Shown here in pieces: positions 8,603 to 18,200 of a DNA stretch of 64,000 nt (its first letter is position 1; the number at the start of each line of letters is the position of its first letter). The translations under genes were made by a program, and so were the position numbers. The stretch spans positions 167,973 through 231,972 of the forward strand of contig NZ_FNCZ01000005.1 of the NCBI RefSeq assembly GCF_900099995.1. The letters run 5' to 3'. The notes under the pieces were generated by a model, which saw nothing but the letters and a program-made list of their open reading frames with translations, searched no databases and was not told the DNA's origin. This DNA is from Winogradskyella thalassocola (GTDB taxonomy: Bacteria > Bacteroidota > Bacteroidia > Flavobacteriales > Flavobacteriaceae).

Positions 8603-9991
8603 ATGACTTTAATAAAATCAATATCAGGAATAAGAGGAACAATAGGAGGATTGGTTGATGATAACTTAACGCCTATAGATGCTGTTAAATTTGCAGCAGC
8701 TTATGGGACTTGGTTAAAACAACAACGCGACAAAGACAATTATATAGTCGTTGTTGGTAGAGATGCTCGTATTTCCGGTGAAATGATTCAGAATTTAGTA
8801 ATGAATACTTTAGTCGGACTTGGCATCCATGTGATTGATTTAGGGTTGTCTACAACACCAACCGTTGAAATTGCTGTTCCCTTAGAACATGCCGATGGTG
8901 GTATTATTTTAACAGCAAGTCATAATCCTAAGCAATGGAATGCTTTAAAGCTTCTTAATTCAAAAGGCGAATTTTTAAATGGATCAGAAGGACTGAAAAT
9001 CTTAGAGATTTCAGAATCTAATACGATGAATTTTGCTGAGGTTGATGATTTAGGAAAAATAACAATTAACGATGCGTATATCGATATTCATATTGATGAA
9101 GTCTTAGACTTAGAATTGGTAAACGTAAAAGCGATAAAAGATGCTAATTTTAAAGTGGTTGTTGATGGTGTGAATTCTACAGGAGGTATCGCTATCCCTT
9201 TATTATTAGAACGTTTAGGTGTTGAGGCTGTAAAATTATATTGTGATCCAACAGGTCATTTTCCTCATAATCCAGAACCTTTAAAAGAACATTTAGGGGA
9301 TTTAGCAAAAGCGGTTGTAAAAGAATATGCTGATTTCGGAATCGTTGTAGATCCAGATGTCGATCGTTTAGCTTTTATGGACGAAACAGGTGAGATGTTT
9401 GGAGAAGAATATACATTGGTGGCTTGTGCAGATTACGTGTTGAGTAAAACGCCAGGAAACACTGTAAGCAATATGAGTTCTACACGAGCGTTACGCGATG
9501 TTACCGAAAAGCATGGTGGAACTTACGAGGCTAGTGCTGTAGGTGAAGTGAATGTAGTTGCCTTAATGAAGAAAAATAAAGTTGTTATTGGAGGTGAAGG
9601 CAATGGAGGTATTATTTACCCAGAATCACATTACGGACGTGATGCTTTAGTTGGTGTGGCTTTGTTTTTGAGCTTGCTAGCTGAAAAGAAAATGAAAGTC
9701 AGTGAACTTAGAGCGTCTTACCCAAATTACTTTATGAGTAAGAAGAAGATTGAATTAACTCCAGGATTAGATGTCGATGATATTTTAAAAACTATGGAAG
9801 CTAATTACAGTCATGAAAATTTAACTACAATCGATGGAGTTAAAATTGACTTTGCAGATAGCTGGGTACACCTTCGTAAGAGTAACACGGAACCAATAAT
9901 TAGAATTTATACTGAAGCACCTTCGCAAGAAGCAGCAGATACTTTAGCAGATAGAATTATCGGAGAGATTAAAGCTATTGCTAATATTTAG
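8603..9991 (+). CDS. glmM: Phosphoglucosamine mutase
   Basis: The 462-residue alpha-D-phosphohexomutase converts glucosamine-6-phosphate to glucosamine-1-phosphate for peptidoglycan and LPS synthesis. The active-site serine loop TASHNP is near residue 103, the metal loop DPDVDRLA near 250, the sugar-specificity loop GEGNGG near 332 and the phosphate-binding RKSNTEP near 431. All four functional loops are intact. The start follows a TATATTTG box. A close relative could act on phosphomannose or phosphoglucose, but the length and GEGNGG loop favour GlmM. Confidence 0.85.
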   Translation: MTLIKSISGIRGTIGGLVDDNLTPIDAVKFAAAYGTWLKQQRDKDNYIVVVGRDARISGEMIQNLVMNTLVGLGIHVIDLGLSTTPTVEIAVPLEHADGGIILTASHNPKQWNALKLLNSKGEFLNGSEGLKILEISESNTMNFAEVDDLGKITINDAYIDIHIDEVLDLELVNVKAIKDANFKVVVDGVNSTGGIAIPLLLERLGVEAVKLYCDPTGHFPHNPEPLKEHLGDLAKAVVKEYADFGIVVDPDVDRLAFMDETGEMFGEEYTLVACADYVLSKTPGNTVSNMSSTRALRDVTEKHGGTYEASAVGEVNVVALMKKNKVVIGGEGNGGIIYPESHYGRDALVGVALFLSLLAEKKMKVSELRASYPNYFMSKKKIELTPGLDVDDILKTMEANYSHENLTTIDGVKIDFADSWVHLRKSNTEPIIRIYTEAPSQEAADTLADRIIGEIKAIANI

Positions 9992-10091
9992 TGTCTTTAA
10001 GATTGCACTAATAAATGTGAATCTGAAGTAAACAAAAGTGCCTTGAGATGAGATTGATTTCAATAGGAGTAATGCATAAAATGATAGAAGG

Positions 10092-11594
10092 ATGATTTTA
10101 GAAACGAATACTACGGAAATGACTGAATTAGAAGCTTATTTTAATCAGTTTCGGCAACATATCATTGGTCAAAATCAAATGTTTGAATCTCCTTATGGTG
10201 AACAAAAAATCATCTATACAGATTGGACAGCTTCTGGTCGATTATACAGACCTATTGAAGACAAACTAACAAATGATTTTGGGCCTTTTGTTGCTAATAC
10301 ACATACCGAAACTACAGTTTCTGGTACGGCTATGACAAAAGCGTATCATAAAGCGAGGCACATTATTAAAGATCACGTCAATGCTAATGATGATGATATT
10401 TTAATCTGTTCCGGTAATGGTATGACCGGTGTAGTCAACAAGTTTCAACGTATTTTGGGCTTAAAAGTTCCAGAGAATTTAAAGGAGTTTACCAACATCC
10501 CAGAAGAAATGCGACCAGTTGTTTTTATTTCACATATGGAGCATCATTCTAATCAAACGACCTGGTTAGAAACGATGGCAAAGGTTGAGGTCGTACCACC
10601 AAATGAAGATGGTTTATTTTGCCTGAAGAATTTAGAGACCTTATTAGTTAAATATAAAGATTGTACCATTAAAATCGCTTCAGTTGTTGGTGGGTCTAAT
10701 GTTACTGGAATTCAGATTCCACATCACGATGTGGCTAAATTGATGCATCAACATGGTGGAGTTTGTTTTGTGGATTTTGCATGTTCTGCACCTTATGTTG
10801 CTATTGACATGCATCCTGAAGACAACGATGCACAATTAGACGCTATTTTCTTTTCGCCTCATAAATTTTTAGGTGGACCAGGAACTTCTGGTATTTTGGT
10901 TTTTAATAAGAAGTTATATAAAAATATGGTTCCAGATTGTCCAGGAGGAGGTACCGTGAGTTGGACAAATCCTTGGGGAGAACACAAGTATATTGATAAT
11001 ATTGAAGATAGAGAAGATGGTGGTACACCAGGTTTTCTTCAAGTTATAAAAACAGCACTTTCTATTAATTTGAAAGAACAAATGGGAGTGTCTAATATTT
11101 TGAAGCGCGAGCATGAACTAGTTCAAATTATTTTTGAAAAATTAGGAGACACTCCTAATATAAATATTCTTGCAGGTCAGCATCAGGATCGCTTAGGAGT
11201 GATTTCGTTTTATATTGACGATTTACATTTTAACCTTGCTGTAAAGTTATTAAATGATAAATTCGGTGTGCAAACTCGTGGAGGTTGCAGTTGCGCCGGT
11301 ACTTATGGGCATTTCTTATTGCACGTCGATCAGCAAATGTCGCACGAATTAACTAATGAGATTTCTATTGGAGATTTAGTGCGAAAACCAGGTTGGATTC
11401 GTATGTCTATACATCCTACAACCACAAATGCAGAGATTAAATATGTCTGCGATAGTATTTTAGATTTAGCCAAAAACCATGAAACTTGGGCTAAAGATTA
11501 TGAATACTCTAAGTGTAATAATGAGTTTATACATAAAAGTTTAGTTGATCAACCTTGTACGGCTATTAACGTGGATGCTTGGTTTGATATGTAA
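10092..11594 (+). CDS. Class V aminotransferase (cysteine desulfurase-like)
   Basis: This is a 500-residue PLP enzyme. The lysine expected to bind PLP lies in FFSPHKFLGGPGTSG near residue 257. An HMEHHSN motif and a conserved GGCSCAGTYGH loop further on match cysteine-desulfurase/selenocysteine-lyase relatives. It is longer than IscS or SufS (about 400 residues) because of N- and C-terminal additions. No iron-sulfur assembly genes are adjacent, so the substrate is not known. The N-terminus has two possible ATGs; the first is kept. Confidence 0.8.
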   Translation: MILETNTTEMTELEAYFNQFRQHIIGQNQMFESPYGEQKIIYTDWTASGRLYRPIEDKLTNDFGPFVANTHTETTVSGTAMTKAYHKARHIIKDHVNANDDDILICSGNGMTGVVNKFQRILGLKVPENLKEFTNIPEEMRPVVFISHMEHHSNQTTWLETMAKVEVVPPNEDGLFCLKNLETLLVKYKDCTIKIASVVGGSNVTGIQIPHHDVAKLMHQHGGVCFVDFACSAPYVAIDMHPEDNDAQLDAIFFSPHKFLGGPGTSGILVFNKKLYKNMVPDCPGGGTVSWTNPWGEHKYIDNIEDREDGGTPGFLQVIKTALSINLKEQMGVSNILKREHELVQIIFEKLGDTPNINILAGQHQDRLGVISFYIDDLHFNLAVKLLNDKFGVQTRGGCSCAGTYGHFLLHVDQQMSHELTNEISIGDLVRKPGWIRMSIHPTTTNAEIKYVCDSILDLAKNHETWAKDYEYSKCNNEFIHKSLVDQPCTAINVDAWFDM

Positions 11595-11640
11595 TTATTG
11601 AAGTTGTATAGTAGCTTATTTCTCTTTAAAAAGAAAAGCG

Positions 11641-12531
11641 TTATTGAAATTCAGCTGGCACTTTATCTCTATGTTTCCAGCGTCTGTGCGTCCAAAGGTA
11701 AAATTCTGGTGCTTGTAAAATCTGCTCTTCAACCAACTTAAAGAATAAGTCTGTAATTTCGTAATCTTTAAATTCTTTTGGGTTTTCTGTAATGGTTTTA
11801 AACGTTGTTTCATAATAGCCACGCTTAATTCGTTTCACGCTAAAAAACACCACTGCCATATCTAATTTCTTGGCCAACATTTCTGCACCCGTATGCATTG
11901 GCACTTTTATGCCCATAAATTCATTCCAATGAAAGGCTTTATGAACTTTAGGGGTTTGGTCAGAGACAAATCCGTTGATGGTTAATTCTCCTTTTTTCTT
12001 ACTTTCTAGCAGAACTCCATAGGTTTCTTTTGTAGTGATAAGGTGAGAATTATATTTGGCTCTAATACGTTTTACTAATTTATCAAAATACTTATTGGCT
12101 AGACGTTTGTAGACGGCATAACCTTTATGCTTAACATGTTTTTGTAAAATAAAAATCCATTCCCAACTCCCATAATGCGCGCACATTAAAATAATACTTC
12201 GCTGTTTTTTTTCTAGATCATTGATTAATTCGACATTTGTAAACTTAAAGCGCTTATTCATTTCAGCTTCAGTAATCGTCAATGATTTTATGGCTTCCAC
12301 CATCATATCACAAAAATGGTGATAGAATTTTCCTGTGATTGTTGAAATTTCTTGTTCTGATTTATCAGGAAAAACCAATCGTAAATTTTCTTTTACAACC
12401 GACTTTCTATAGCCGAAAATTTTATACATAAAAAAGTATATAATATCAGACAGTCCATAAAGTAATCTAAACGGTAATATTGATATTAACCAAAGAATCG
12501 GGTAAACTAAAATATAAGCAATAAGTTGCAT
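11641..12531 (-). CDS. Lysophospholipid/lipid A acyltransferase (LpxL/HtrB family)
   Basis: The 296-residue protein has an N-terminal membrane segment and the LpxL/HtrB catalytic motif H-x4-E in CAHYGSWEW. It should transfer a secondary acyl chain to lipid A at the inner membrane, or acylate another lipid such as an aminolipid. The start at the ATG at 12531 is chosen because the upstream GTG at 12555 lies inside the -7 promoter box. It is divergent from the rhomboid gene and shares a palindromic promoter with it. Confidence 0.8.
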   Translation of the reverse strand: MQLIAYILVYPILWLISILPFRLLYGLSDIIYFFMYKIFGYRKSVVKENLRLVFPDKSEQEISTITGKFYHHFCDMMVEAIKSLTITEAEMNKRFKFTNVELINDLEKKQRSIILMCAHYGSWEWIFILQKHVKHKGYAVYKRLANKYFDKLVKRIRAKYNSHLITTKETYGVLLESKKKGELTINGFVSDQTPKVHKAFHWNEFMGIKVPMHTGAEMLAKKLDMAVVFFSVKRIKRGYYETTFKTITENPKEFKDYEITDLFFKLVEEQILQAPEFYLWTHRRWKHRDKVPAEFQ

Positions 12532-12554
12532 TAAAGTATGATTGCATTTAAGCA

Positions 12555-12570
12555 CAAATATATATATTTG
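12555..12570. promoter_or_regulatory. Palindromic bidirectional promoter
   Basis: CAAATATATATATTTG is a perfect 16-bp palindrome. Each strand reads TATATTTG, the -7 box of Bacteroidota promoters, so divergent transcription of the acyltransferase (ATG 24 bases away) and rhomboid (ATG 20 bases away) genes can start from one site. Confidence 0.65.
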
Positions 12571-12590
12571 ATTTATAAGAATTAGAGTTT

Positions 12591-13250
12591 ATGGACAATT
12601 TAGGTATAAGTATAGTTACCATTGTGATTATTGTAGCCAACGGTATTATGTCTTTTAAAGGATTTGATGATCGTGGTTTTTTTGAGAAATACAAATTTAA
12701 TGTCGGCAGCATAAAACGTGGAGAACAGATAAGGATGATAAGTTCTGGATTTTTGCATGCTGATATTACGCATTTGCTGTTTAATATGTTTACGCTTTAT
12801 TTCTTTGCAGATGCTGTGGTTAAGCAGTTGGGGGCATTTAATTTTATTGTTATTTATTTTGCCAGTTTAATTTTTGGAAACTTACTCTCGCTCTATTTTC
12901 ATAAGGACGAGTATTGGTATAGTGCTATCGGCGCGAGTGGTGCTGTAACGGGTGTATTATATGCAGCGATACTGTTACGTCCAGATATGAGCTTGTATAT
13001 GTATTTTATACCCATCCCGATTCCTGGTTATGTGTTTGGTATTGGCTATTTGTTATATTCAATTTATGGTATGAAAAATAGAATCGGAAACATTGGCCAC
13101 GATGCCCATTTTGGTGGTGCAATCGGTGGCTATGTGGTGACTTTAATAATGGTGCCAAGTTTGTTTACAACCAATTTAGGCTATGTAGGATTATTAGCGA
13201 TACCAATAGTTATTCTTTTTGTATTGTATAAAACAGGAAAATTAAAATAA
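12591..13250 (+). CDS. Rhomboid family intramembrane serine protease
   Basis: The 219-residue protein has about six hydrophobic segments. The catalytic serine motif GASGAVTG is near residue 116 and the partner histidine in HDAHFGG near 169. The conserved histidine-asparagine motif HLLFNMF also fits. Rhomboids cut membrane proteins within the bilayer; the target is unknown. It shares a promoter region with the acyltransferase. Confidence 0.9.
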   Translation: MDNLGISIVTIVIIVANGIMSFKGFDDRGFFEKYKFNVGSIKRGEQIRMISSGFLHADITHLLFNMFTLYFFADAVVKQLGAFNFIVIYFASLIFGNLLSLYFHKDEYWYSAIGASGAVTGVLYAAILLRPDMSLYMYFIPIPIPGYVFGIGYLLYSIYGMKNRIGNIGHDAHFGGAIGGYVVTLIMVPSLFTTNLGYVGLLAIPIVILFVLYKTGKLK

Positions 13251-13369
13251 TTGTAAATTCAATATCATTTAGTATAATAAAGAATAAAAAGGTATGACAA
13301 AAGTCATGTTTTTGCCTGAAAACTAAAATCATCTTTGTTGCTTATTCAATTTTTAAACAAAATTAGAAG

Positions 13370-15169
13370 ATGGCTTTAACAAAATCACTGCACAGTTTTC
13401 ATATACCAGTAATGGGTTTAGCGTATACTATTGATAGTCCTATTCGTGTGGCTCAATATGGTATTTCGTCCGTAGTATCAATTATAGACGATGAACTTAT
13501 TGAAAAAATGAATGCTTTTTACAGTAAAAAATTCAACTTACCATACCAAGAAATCACAAAAAAGGCACAAGATTATCGCGCCGAACGTATTACATCGTAT
13601 TTAAATTTGGCTGATACTATTGTAAAAGAAAAGTTCTCAAATTTTAAAGCGGAATTATCTGAAAGCAAAGCGGCTTTGGAACACTTTATCACCACCTTAC
13701 CTAATACATCTGATTTTAAGGAAGGACTTTCTAATTTTCTACAAGAAGGAGTTGCATTTAAGGATAAGGTTAGAAGTTATCTCGAAACCCATTTAAAAGC
13801 GGGAACTATTGATGTTAACATCATGACCAAAGTCGATAAAGATAATTTTATTAAAGGTGAACAATTACCAACAGAATACAATGATGCACATGCCTCGCTA
13901 CGTGGTTTTGCGAATAGTAACTTAAGCTCATCTGTCGTACTTTCTGCGGGAATGAATCCTAGATTATACAGTTATTTTGAGAATTTTAAAGACTTCTTTC
14001 CGGATGCGAATGGAGAGTTAAAAAAGAAAATCATATTAAAAGTTAGTGATTACCGCTCTGCAATTATTCAAGGCAAGTTTTTAGCTAAAAAAGGCCTTTG
14101 GGTTTCCGAATATAGAATAGAATCAGGATTAAACTGTGGTGGTCATGCTTTTGCTACCGAAGGTTTTTTATTGGGTCCAATTTTAGAAGAGTTTAAGACG
14201 AAGAAAATAGAATTAATACAAGACACACACGAGGTTTATGTAAAAGGTTTAAATCAAAAGGAAATCGACGCTCCTCAGCAACCTTTAGAATTGAAAATTA
14301 CAGTCCAAGGTGGAGTGGGGACCGCAGAAGAGCATCATTTTTTACTTGAAAATTATCAGGTCGATTCGGTAGGTTGGGGAACACCATTTTTATTAGTGCC
14401 AGAAGCCACATCTGTAGATCAACAAACACGAGATTTATTACGTAGCGCTAAAGAAAAAGACTTGTATTTAAGTGGGATTTCGCCTTTAGGTGTTCCTTTT
14501 AATACTATAAAAGGAACGACTAATGAGTTTCATAAACAAAAACGGATTACGAACAATAAAGCAGGCAGTTCTTGTCCAAAGAAATTTTTGGCATTAAGTA
14601 AAGCGTTTGGTCCAGAAGGGATTTGTACGGCTTCTAAAAAATATCAAGATGTTAAGTTACAAGAACTAGAAACTAAAAAAGCGGACGTCTCTCCAACTAT
14701 TTATGAAAATGCTAAAGCCAAAATAACCGAAAAAGCATGCCTATGTGTTGGTTTGGCAAATGCTTCTTATTTAGAAAACAATATTGATATTAAAGGGCAG
14801 GAGCAAGGAGTTGTTATTTGTCCGGGGCCAAATGTGGCGTATTTTGATAAAGAAGTTTCACTTTCTGAAATGATGAAACATATTAATGGTAATGCCTCTG
14901 TACTTTCTAATGTAGATCGTCCAAATATGTTTGTAAAGGAATTGAAAATGTATGTGGATTATTTAAAAAATGAGATCGATACTATTTCTGAAGACCTAAC
15001 AGCCAAACAGATTAAAAAATGGACAGCATTTAAAAACAATCTGTTTGATGGTATTACGTACTATGAAGACTTGTTTGTAACGGCGCTATCTTCAGAATAT
15101 ACAACTATTCAAAAAGAGCTTCAATTTTATAAAGATGAATTGACGCTTGTTTCTATACCTCAGTTATAA
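13370..15169 (+). CDS. Nitronate-monooxygenase-like TIM-barrel protein with C-terminal Cys cluster
   Basis: The 599-residue protein starts with IPVMGLAYTIDSPIRVAQYG, like the first strand of the FabK/nitronate monooxygenase barrel. It continues with GGHAF (257-261), QGGVGT (313-318) and GWGTPFLLVPEA (335-346), which match the FMN-binding motifs of that fold in order. An insertion at about residues 50-180 is helical. The part after residue 400 adds five cysteines (402, 419, 457, 459, 484), which could hold a metal or Fe-S centre. The function is inferred from motifs only. A strong terminator follows. Confidence 0.55.
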   Translation: MALTKSLHSFHIPVMGLAYTIDSPIRVAQYGISSVVSIIDDELIEKMNAFYSKKFNLPYQEITKKAQDYRAERITSYLNLADTIVKEKFSNFKAELSESKAALEHFITTLPNTSDFKEGLSNFLQEGVAFKDKVRSYLETHLKAGTIDVNIMTKVDKDNFIKGEQLPTEYNDAHASLRGFANSNLSSSVVLSAGMNPRLYSYFENFKDFFPDANGELKKKIILKVSDYRSAIIQGKFLAKKGLWVSEYRIESGLNCGGHAFATEGFLLGPILEEFKTKKIELIQDTHEVYVKGLNQKEIDAPQQPLELKITVQGGVGTAEEHHFLLENYQVDSVGWGTPFLLVPEATSVDQQTRDLLRSAKEKDLYLSGISPLGVPFNTIKGTTNEFHKQKRITNNKAGSSCPKKFLALSKAFGPEGICTASKKYQDVKLQELETKKADVSPTIYENAKAKITEKACLCVGLANASYLENNIDIKGQEQGVVICPGPNVAYFDKEVSLSEMMKHINGNASVLSNVDRPNMFVKELKMYVDYLKNEIDTISEDLTAKQIKKWTAFKNNLFDGITYYEDLFVTALSSEYTTIQKELQFYKDELTLVSIPQL

Positions 15170-15207
15170 ATGGTTTAGGTGCTCTAAAATAGAATACTGC
15201 TTAAATG

Positions 15208-15246
15208 AGAAAGCCTTTACATTACTATAAAGGCTTTCTTGTTTTT
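15208..15246 (+). terminator. Rho-independent terminator
   Basis: A perfect 12-pair stem (AGAAAGCCTTTA with TAAAGGCTTTCT) encloses an eight-base loop and is followed by a T-rich tract. It ends the NMO-like gene; the convergent thioredoxin gene begins its 3' end about 75 bases further on. Confidence 0.85.
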
Positions 15247-15319
15247 ATCTGTAATTATTATCTAGAACTTTTTATATTACTTGTAAAAGACTCTTAAAAG
15301 CTCTAGAGTTATAAGCCGT

Positions 15320-16474
15320 TTATAGACCTAAAAGTTCTTTTACTTTGGCTTCTAAAGTGTCTCCTCTAATATTTTTAGCGACAATTTTACCTTCGGCATC
15401 TAATATAAAGACCGCAGGGATAGCGTTTATATTATAAAGTTGTGCTACAGGATCTTGAAAATACTGTAAGTTAGAAACTTGAGTCCATGTTAATTTGTCT
15501 TTTTTAATGGCATCTAGCCATGTTTGCTTAGGGTCTTTTTGAGAACGCGTACCATCTAAAGAGACACCAATGATTTCTAATCCTTGGTCGTGATATTTGT
15601 TATAGATTTTAACGACATTTGGGTTTTCTCTTCTGCAAGGCCCGCACCAAGCCGCCCAAAAATCAATGATAGTAACTTTACCTTTAACATCATTTAGACT
15701 TACTATGTTTCCTTCAGGAGTTGGAGCTTCAAAGTTTGGGGCTATTTTACCAATATCAACACGTGCTTTTTTCTGATAAGCGATTAATAAATTATCTAAA
15801 GTTATTTTTAATGATATGCCTTTTGGTGATGATTTTAATTCTGAATCAAGGTTATCAAAAGCCGTTAAATACTCCTCAATATTGGCATTTCTTTTAGCAG
15901 ATTCTAACTCAATTAACGCAAGACTATAGTAACTACTTGGGTGATTTTTTATAAACTTAATTGGAAATTCTTGGAATTTCGTTTCGGCTGCTGCAGCAAG
16001 CTTTGTTATAGAGTCTCTTTTTGCAATAGCACTGGTAGATCTGTTATTTCTCAATTGAACCTTTAAATCCATAGCTGTTTTACGGAGCGCAGTCAATTCC
16101 TTTTGATATGTGTCATAATCATTTTGAGACGACGAGCCCGATACTGTAGATTGTGAAATATTAGCCTTGTTAATCGCAATATCAATGGCGCTATTTTCTA
16201 GCATAAAATTTAGATTGCCATTTACAGAATTTACAGAAATTATTGATAACGTTGGGTATAAGACTTTCCCCGTAAATGTGAATTTTTCATCAATGACAAC
16301 GGCCGTATCCAAAACCCGTTCTCTTCCATTTTTTTCGACATTTTTTAAATACGCTCTCACTCCATTATATACGCCTACAGCATTACCATTAATAATGAAG
16401 TCTGTTCGTTTTTCTTCGGATTTACATCCTAAACATAAAAGCCCAATAAAGGTGAAGATCAATACGTTTCTCAT
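15320..16474 (-). CDS. TlpA/ResA-like thioredoxin lipoprotein with DUF4369 domain
   Basis: The 384-residue protein has a lipoprotein signal (IGLLCLGCKSE). The first 120 residues after it resemble DUF4369, a helical linker follows, and the last 140 residues form a TlpA-type thioredoxin fold with WCGPC near residue 275. A cis-Pro loop follows (NINAIPAVFILD). It should act in the periplasm as a thiol-disulfide reductase, as in cytochrome c maturation. The order DUF4369-thioredoxin is a common Bacteroidota arrangement. Confidence 0.85.
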   Translation of the reverse strand: MRNVLIFTFIGLLCLGCKSEEKRTDFIINGNAVGVYNGVRAYLKNVEKNGRERVLDTAVVIDEKFTFTGKVLYPTLSIISVNSVNGNLNFMLENSAIDIAINKANISQSTVSGSSSQNDYDTYQKELTALRKTAMDLKVQLRNNRSTSAIAKRDSITKLAAAAETKFQEFPIKFIKNHPSSYYSLALIELESAKRNANIEEYLTAFDNLDSELKSSPKGISLKITLDNLLIAYQKKARVDIGKIAPNFEAPTPEGNIVSLNDVKGKVTIIDFWAAWCGPCRRENPNVVKIYNKYHDQGLEIIGVSLDGTRSQKDPKQTWLDAIKKDKLTWTQVSNLQYFQDPVAQLYNINAIPAVFILDAEGKIVAKNIRGDTLEAKVKELLGL

Positions 16475-16518
16475 AATACTATTTTAAATCTAATGTTCTT
16501 AATTAATTTAAGGAACTG

Positions 16519-16526
16519 CAAATATA
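16519..16526 (-). promoter_or_regulatory. -7 promoter box for the thioredoxin gene
   Basis: On the minus strand the sequence reads TATATTTG, about 45 bases upstream of the start codon. It fits the Bacteroidota -7 consensus. Confidence 0.5.
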
Positions 16527-16610
16527 AAAACAAAGCTTAAATACGAAGAATATAAACGCTAAGTCTTAAAGTTGAAGACTATTATATTTAAAGAATCCCA
16601 TAATTTACAA

Positions 16611-16618
16611 TACTTTTG
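16611..16618 (+). promoter_or_regulatory. -7 promoter box for mnmE
   Basis: TACTTTTG fits TAnnTTTG and ends 17 bases before the mnmE ATG, the same spacing as at the glmM gene. Confidence 0.55.
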
Positions 16619-16635
16619 CAACAAATAATTAGACC

Positions 16636-18042
16636 ATGCATAACGATACCATTGTAGCTTTAGCAACACCATCAGGGAGTGGTGCCATTGCCGTTATACG
16701 ATTATCAGGACTCGATGCCATAAACATAGCTTCAAAATGTTTTAAATCTGTTTCTAATAAAGATTTAAACAAGCAAGCTACGCATACCATTCATTTAGGT
16801 CATATTATTGATAATAGCAGAACTATTGATGAGGTTTTGGTGTCTGTATTTAAGGATCCTAATTCTTACACTGGTGAAAATGTGGTGGAAATATCATGTC
16901 ATGGGTCGTCTTATATTCAACAAGAAATCATTCAATTGTTTTTACGAGAAGGTTGCAGAATGGCTTCGGCTGGTGAATTCACCTTGCGTGCTTTTTTGAA
17001 TGGTAAGTTAGATTTGAGTCAGGCGGAAGCTGTGGCCGATTTAATTTCTAGTGATAATGAAGCGTCGCATCAGATTGCGATGCAGCAGATGCGTGGAGGT
17101 TTCTCTTCTGAAATTGCTAAGCTTCGTGAAGAGCTCCTAAACTTTGCCTCGTTAATAGAATTAGAATTAGACTTTGCTGAAGAAGATGTTGAATTTGCGG
17201 ACAGAACTCAGTTTAGGGAGCTTATAGAACGTATTAATTTTGTACTAAAGCGTTTGATAGATTCTTTTGCTGTAGGTAACGTGATTAAAAATGGTATTCC
17301 TGTAGCGATTGTTGGTGAGCCTAATGTTGGAAAATCGACCTTGTTGAATGCGTTATTAAACGAAGATCGTGCGATTGTTTCTGAAATTGCAGGAACCACA
17401 AGAGATACTATTGAAGATGAAATTTCTATTGGAGGAATTGGTTTTCGATTTATAGATACGGCAGGTATCCGTGAAACTGAAGATGTTGTTGAAAGCATTG
17501 GTATAAAGAAAACCTTTGAAAAGATTGAGCAAGCCCAAGTGGTGATGTTTTTGGTGAGTAGCGCGCAGTTAGCTGTGGATAAAGAGGCTATTAAAACCAT
17601 TACGATTGAGATTGAAAAGGTAAAAAACAAGTTCCCGCAAAAACAGTTATTGGTTATTTTGAATAAAATTGATCAGATTACAGATTCGGAATTGGCTGAT
17701 ATTAGAACCGCTTTACAATCTAAAGCTACTCAGGTTATCCCCATTTCTGCAAAGACTGGATTTGGTGTAGAACAACTTACTAATAAGCTTCTCGATTTAA
17801 TTAATACCGGAGCGTTGCGTAATAATGAAACCATTGTAACGAATTCACGTCATTATGATGCTTTATTAAAGGCTTTTGAAGAGGTTCAGAAAGTGAAAGA
17901 CGGTTTAGCGACCGGCTTGTCTGGTGACTTGTTAGCTATTGATATTCGTCAGGCGTTGTATCACTTTGGAGAGATTACCGGAGAGATTACTAATGATGAT
18001 TTACTTGGTAATATTTTTGCTAATTTCTGTATCGGGAAGTAA
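16636..18042 (+). CDS. mnmE: tRNA modification GTPase MnmE
   Basis: The 468-residue protein works with MnmG to modify uridine 34 of certain tRNAs. It has the N-terminal tetrahydrofolate-binding domain, helical middle domain and an inserted G domain with GEPNVGKST (near 226), DTAG (near 273) and LNKID (near 342). It ends in FCIGK, the conserved catalytic C-terminal cysteine motif. The gene is complete, so the element next to it has not damaged it. Confidence 0.97.
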   Translation: MHNDTIVALATPSGSGAIAVIRLSGLDAINIASKCFKSVSNKDLNKQATHTIHLGHIIDNSRTIDEVLVSVFKDPNSYTGENVVEISCHGSSYIQQEIIQLFLREGCRMASAGEFTLRAFLNGKLDLSQAEAVADLISSDNEASHQIAMQQMRGGFSSEIAKLREELLNFASLIELELDFAEEDVEFADRTQFRELIERINFVLKRLIDSFAVGNVIKNGIPVAIVGEPNVGKSTLLNALLNEDRAIVSEIAGTTRDTIEDEISIGGIGFRFIDTAGIRETEDVVESIGIKKTFEKIEQAQVVMFLVSSAQLAVDKEAIKTITIEIEKVKNKFPQKQLLVILNKIDQITDSELADIRTALQSKATQVIPISAKTGFGVEQLTNKLLDLINTGALRNNETIVTNSRHYDALLKAFEEVQKVKDGLATGLSGDLLAIDIRQALYHFGEITGEITNDDLLGNIFANFCIGK

Positions 18043-18097
18043 TTAAGCTTCTTTTTATTGGTTTTTACTTGTTTTTCAATGGTTTACATATTCTTTT

Positions 18098-18180
18098 TTG
18101 TTGCCTAATTGCCCTTTTTTAACTATATTTGTTTCATATATGTTGCCCAACATACGGATTTGTTGCCCAAATCTGTTGGC
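18098..18180. other. Candidate left attachment region (attL)
   Basis: The stretch just after mnmE has repeated TTGCCC-type words: TTGTTGCC at 18098, ATTGCCCTT at 18108, TGTTGCCCAA at 18141 and again at 18161. The 15-mer ATTTGTTGCCCAAAT at 18158-18172 recurs as an exact direct repeat at 51887-51901. ATTGCCCTT also recurs in the same order at 51846. A recombinase gene lies about 450 bases away. The exact crossover point cannot be seen. Confidence 0.5.
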
Positions 18181-18200
18181 AAAAATAAAGGCGAAATGAT

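Noticed and set aside
12532..12555. GTG start giving eight extra residues in the acyltransferase
   Set aside because: The GTG lies in the -7 box TATATTTG of the palindromic promoter.
16636..18042. Use of the mnmE 3' end as the integration target
   Set aside because: No repeat of the mnmE end was seen at the right side of the element, and the candidate att words lie 55-130 bases beyond the stop.
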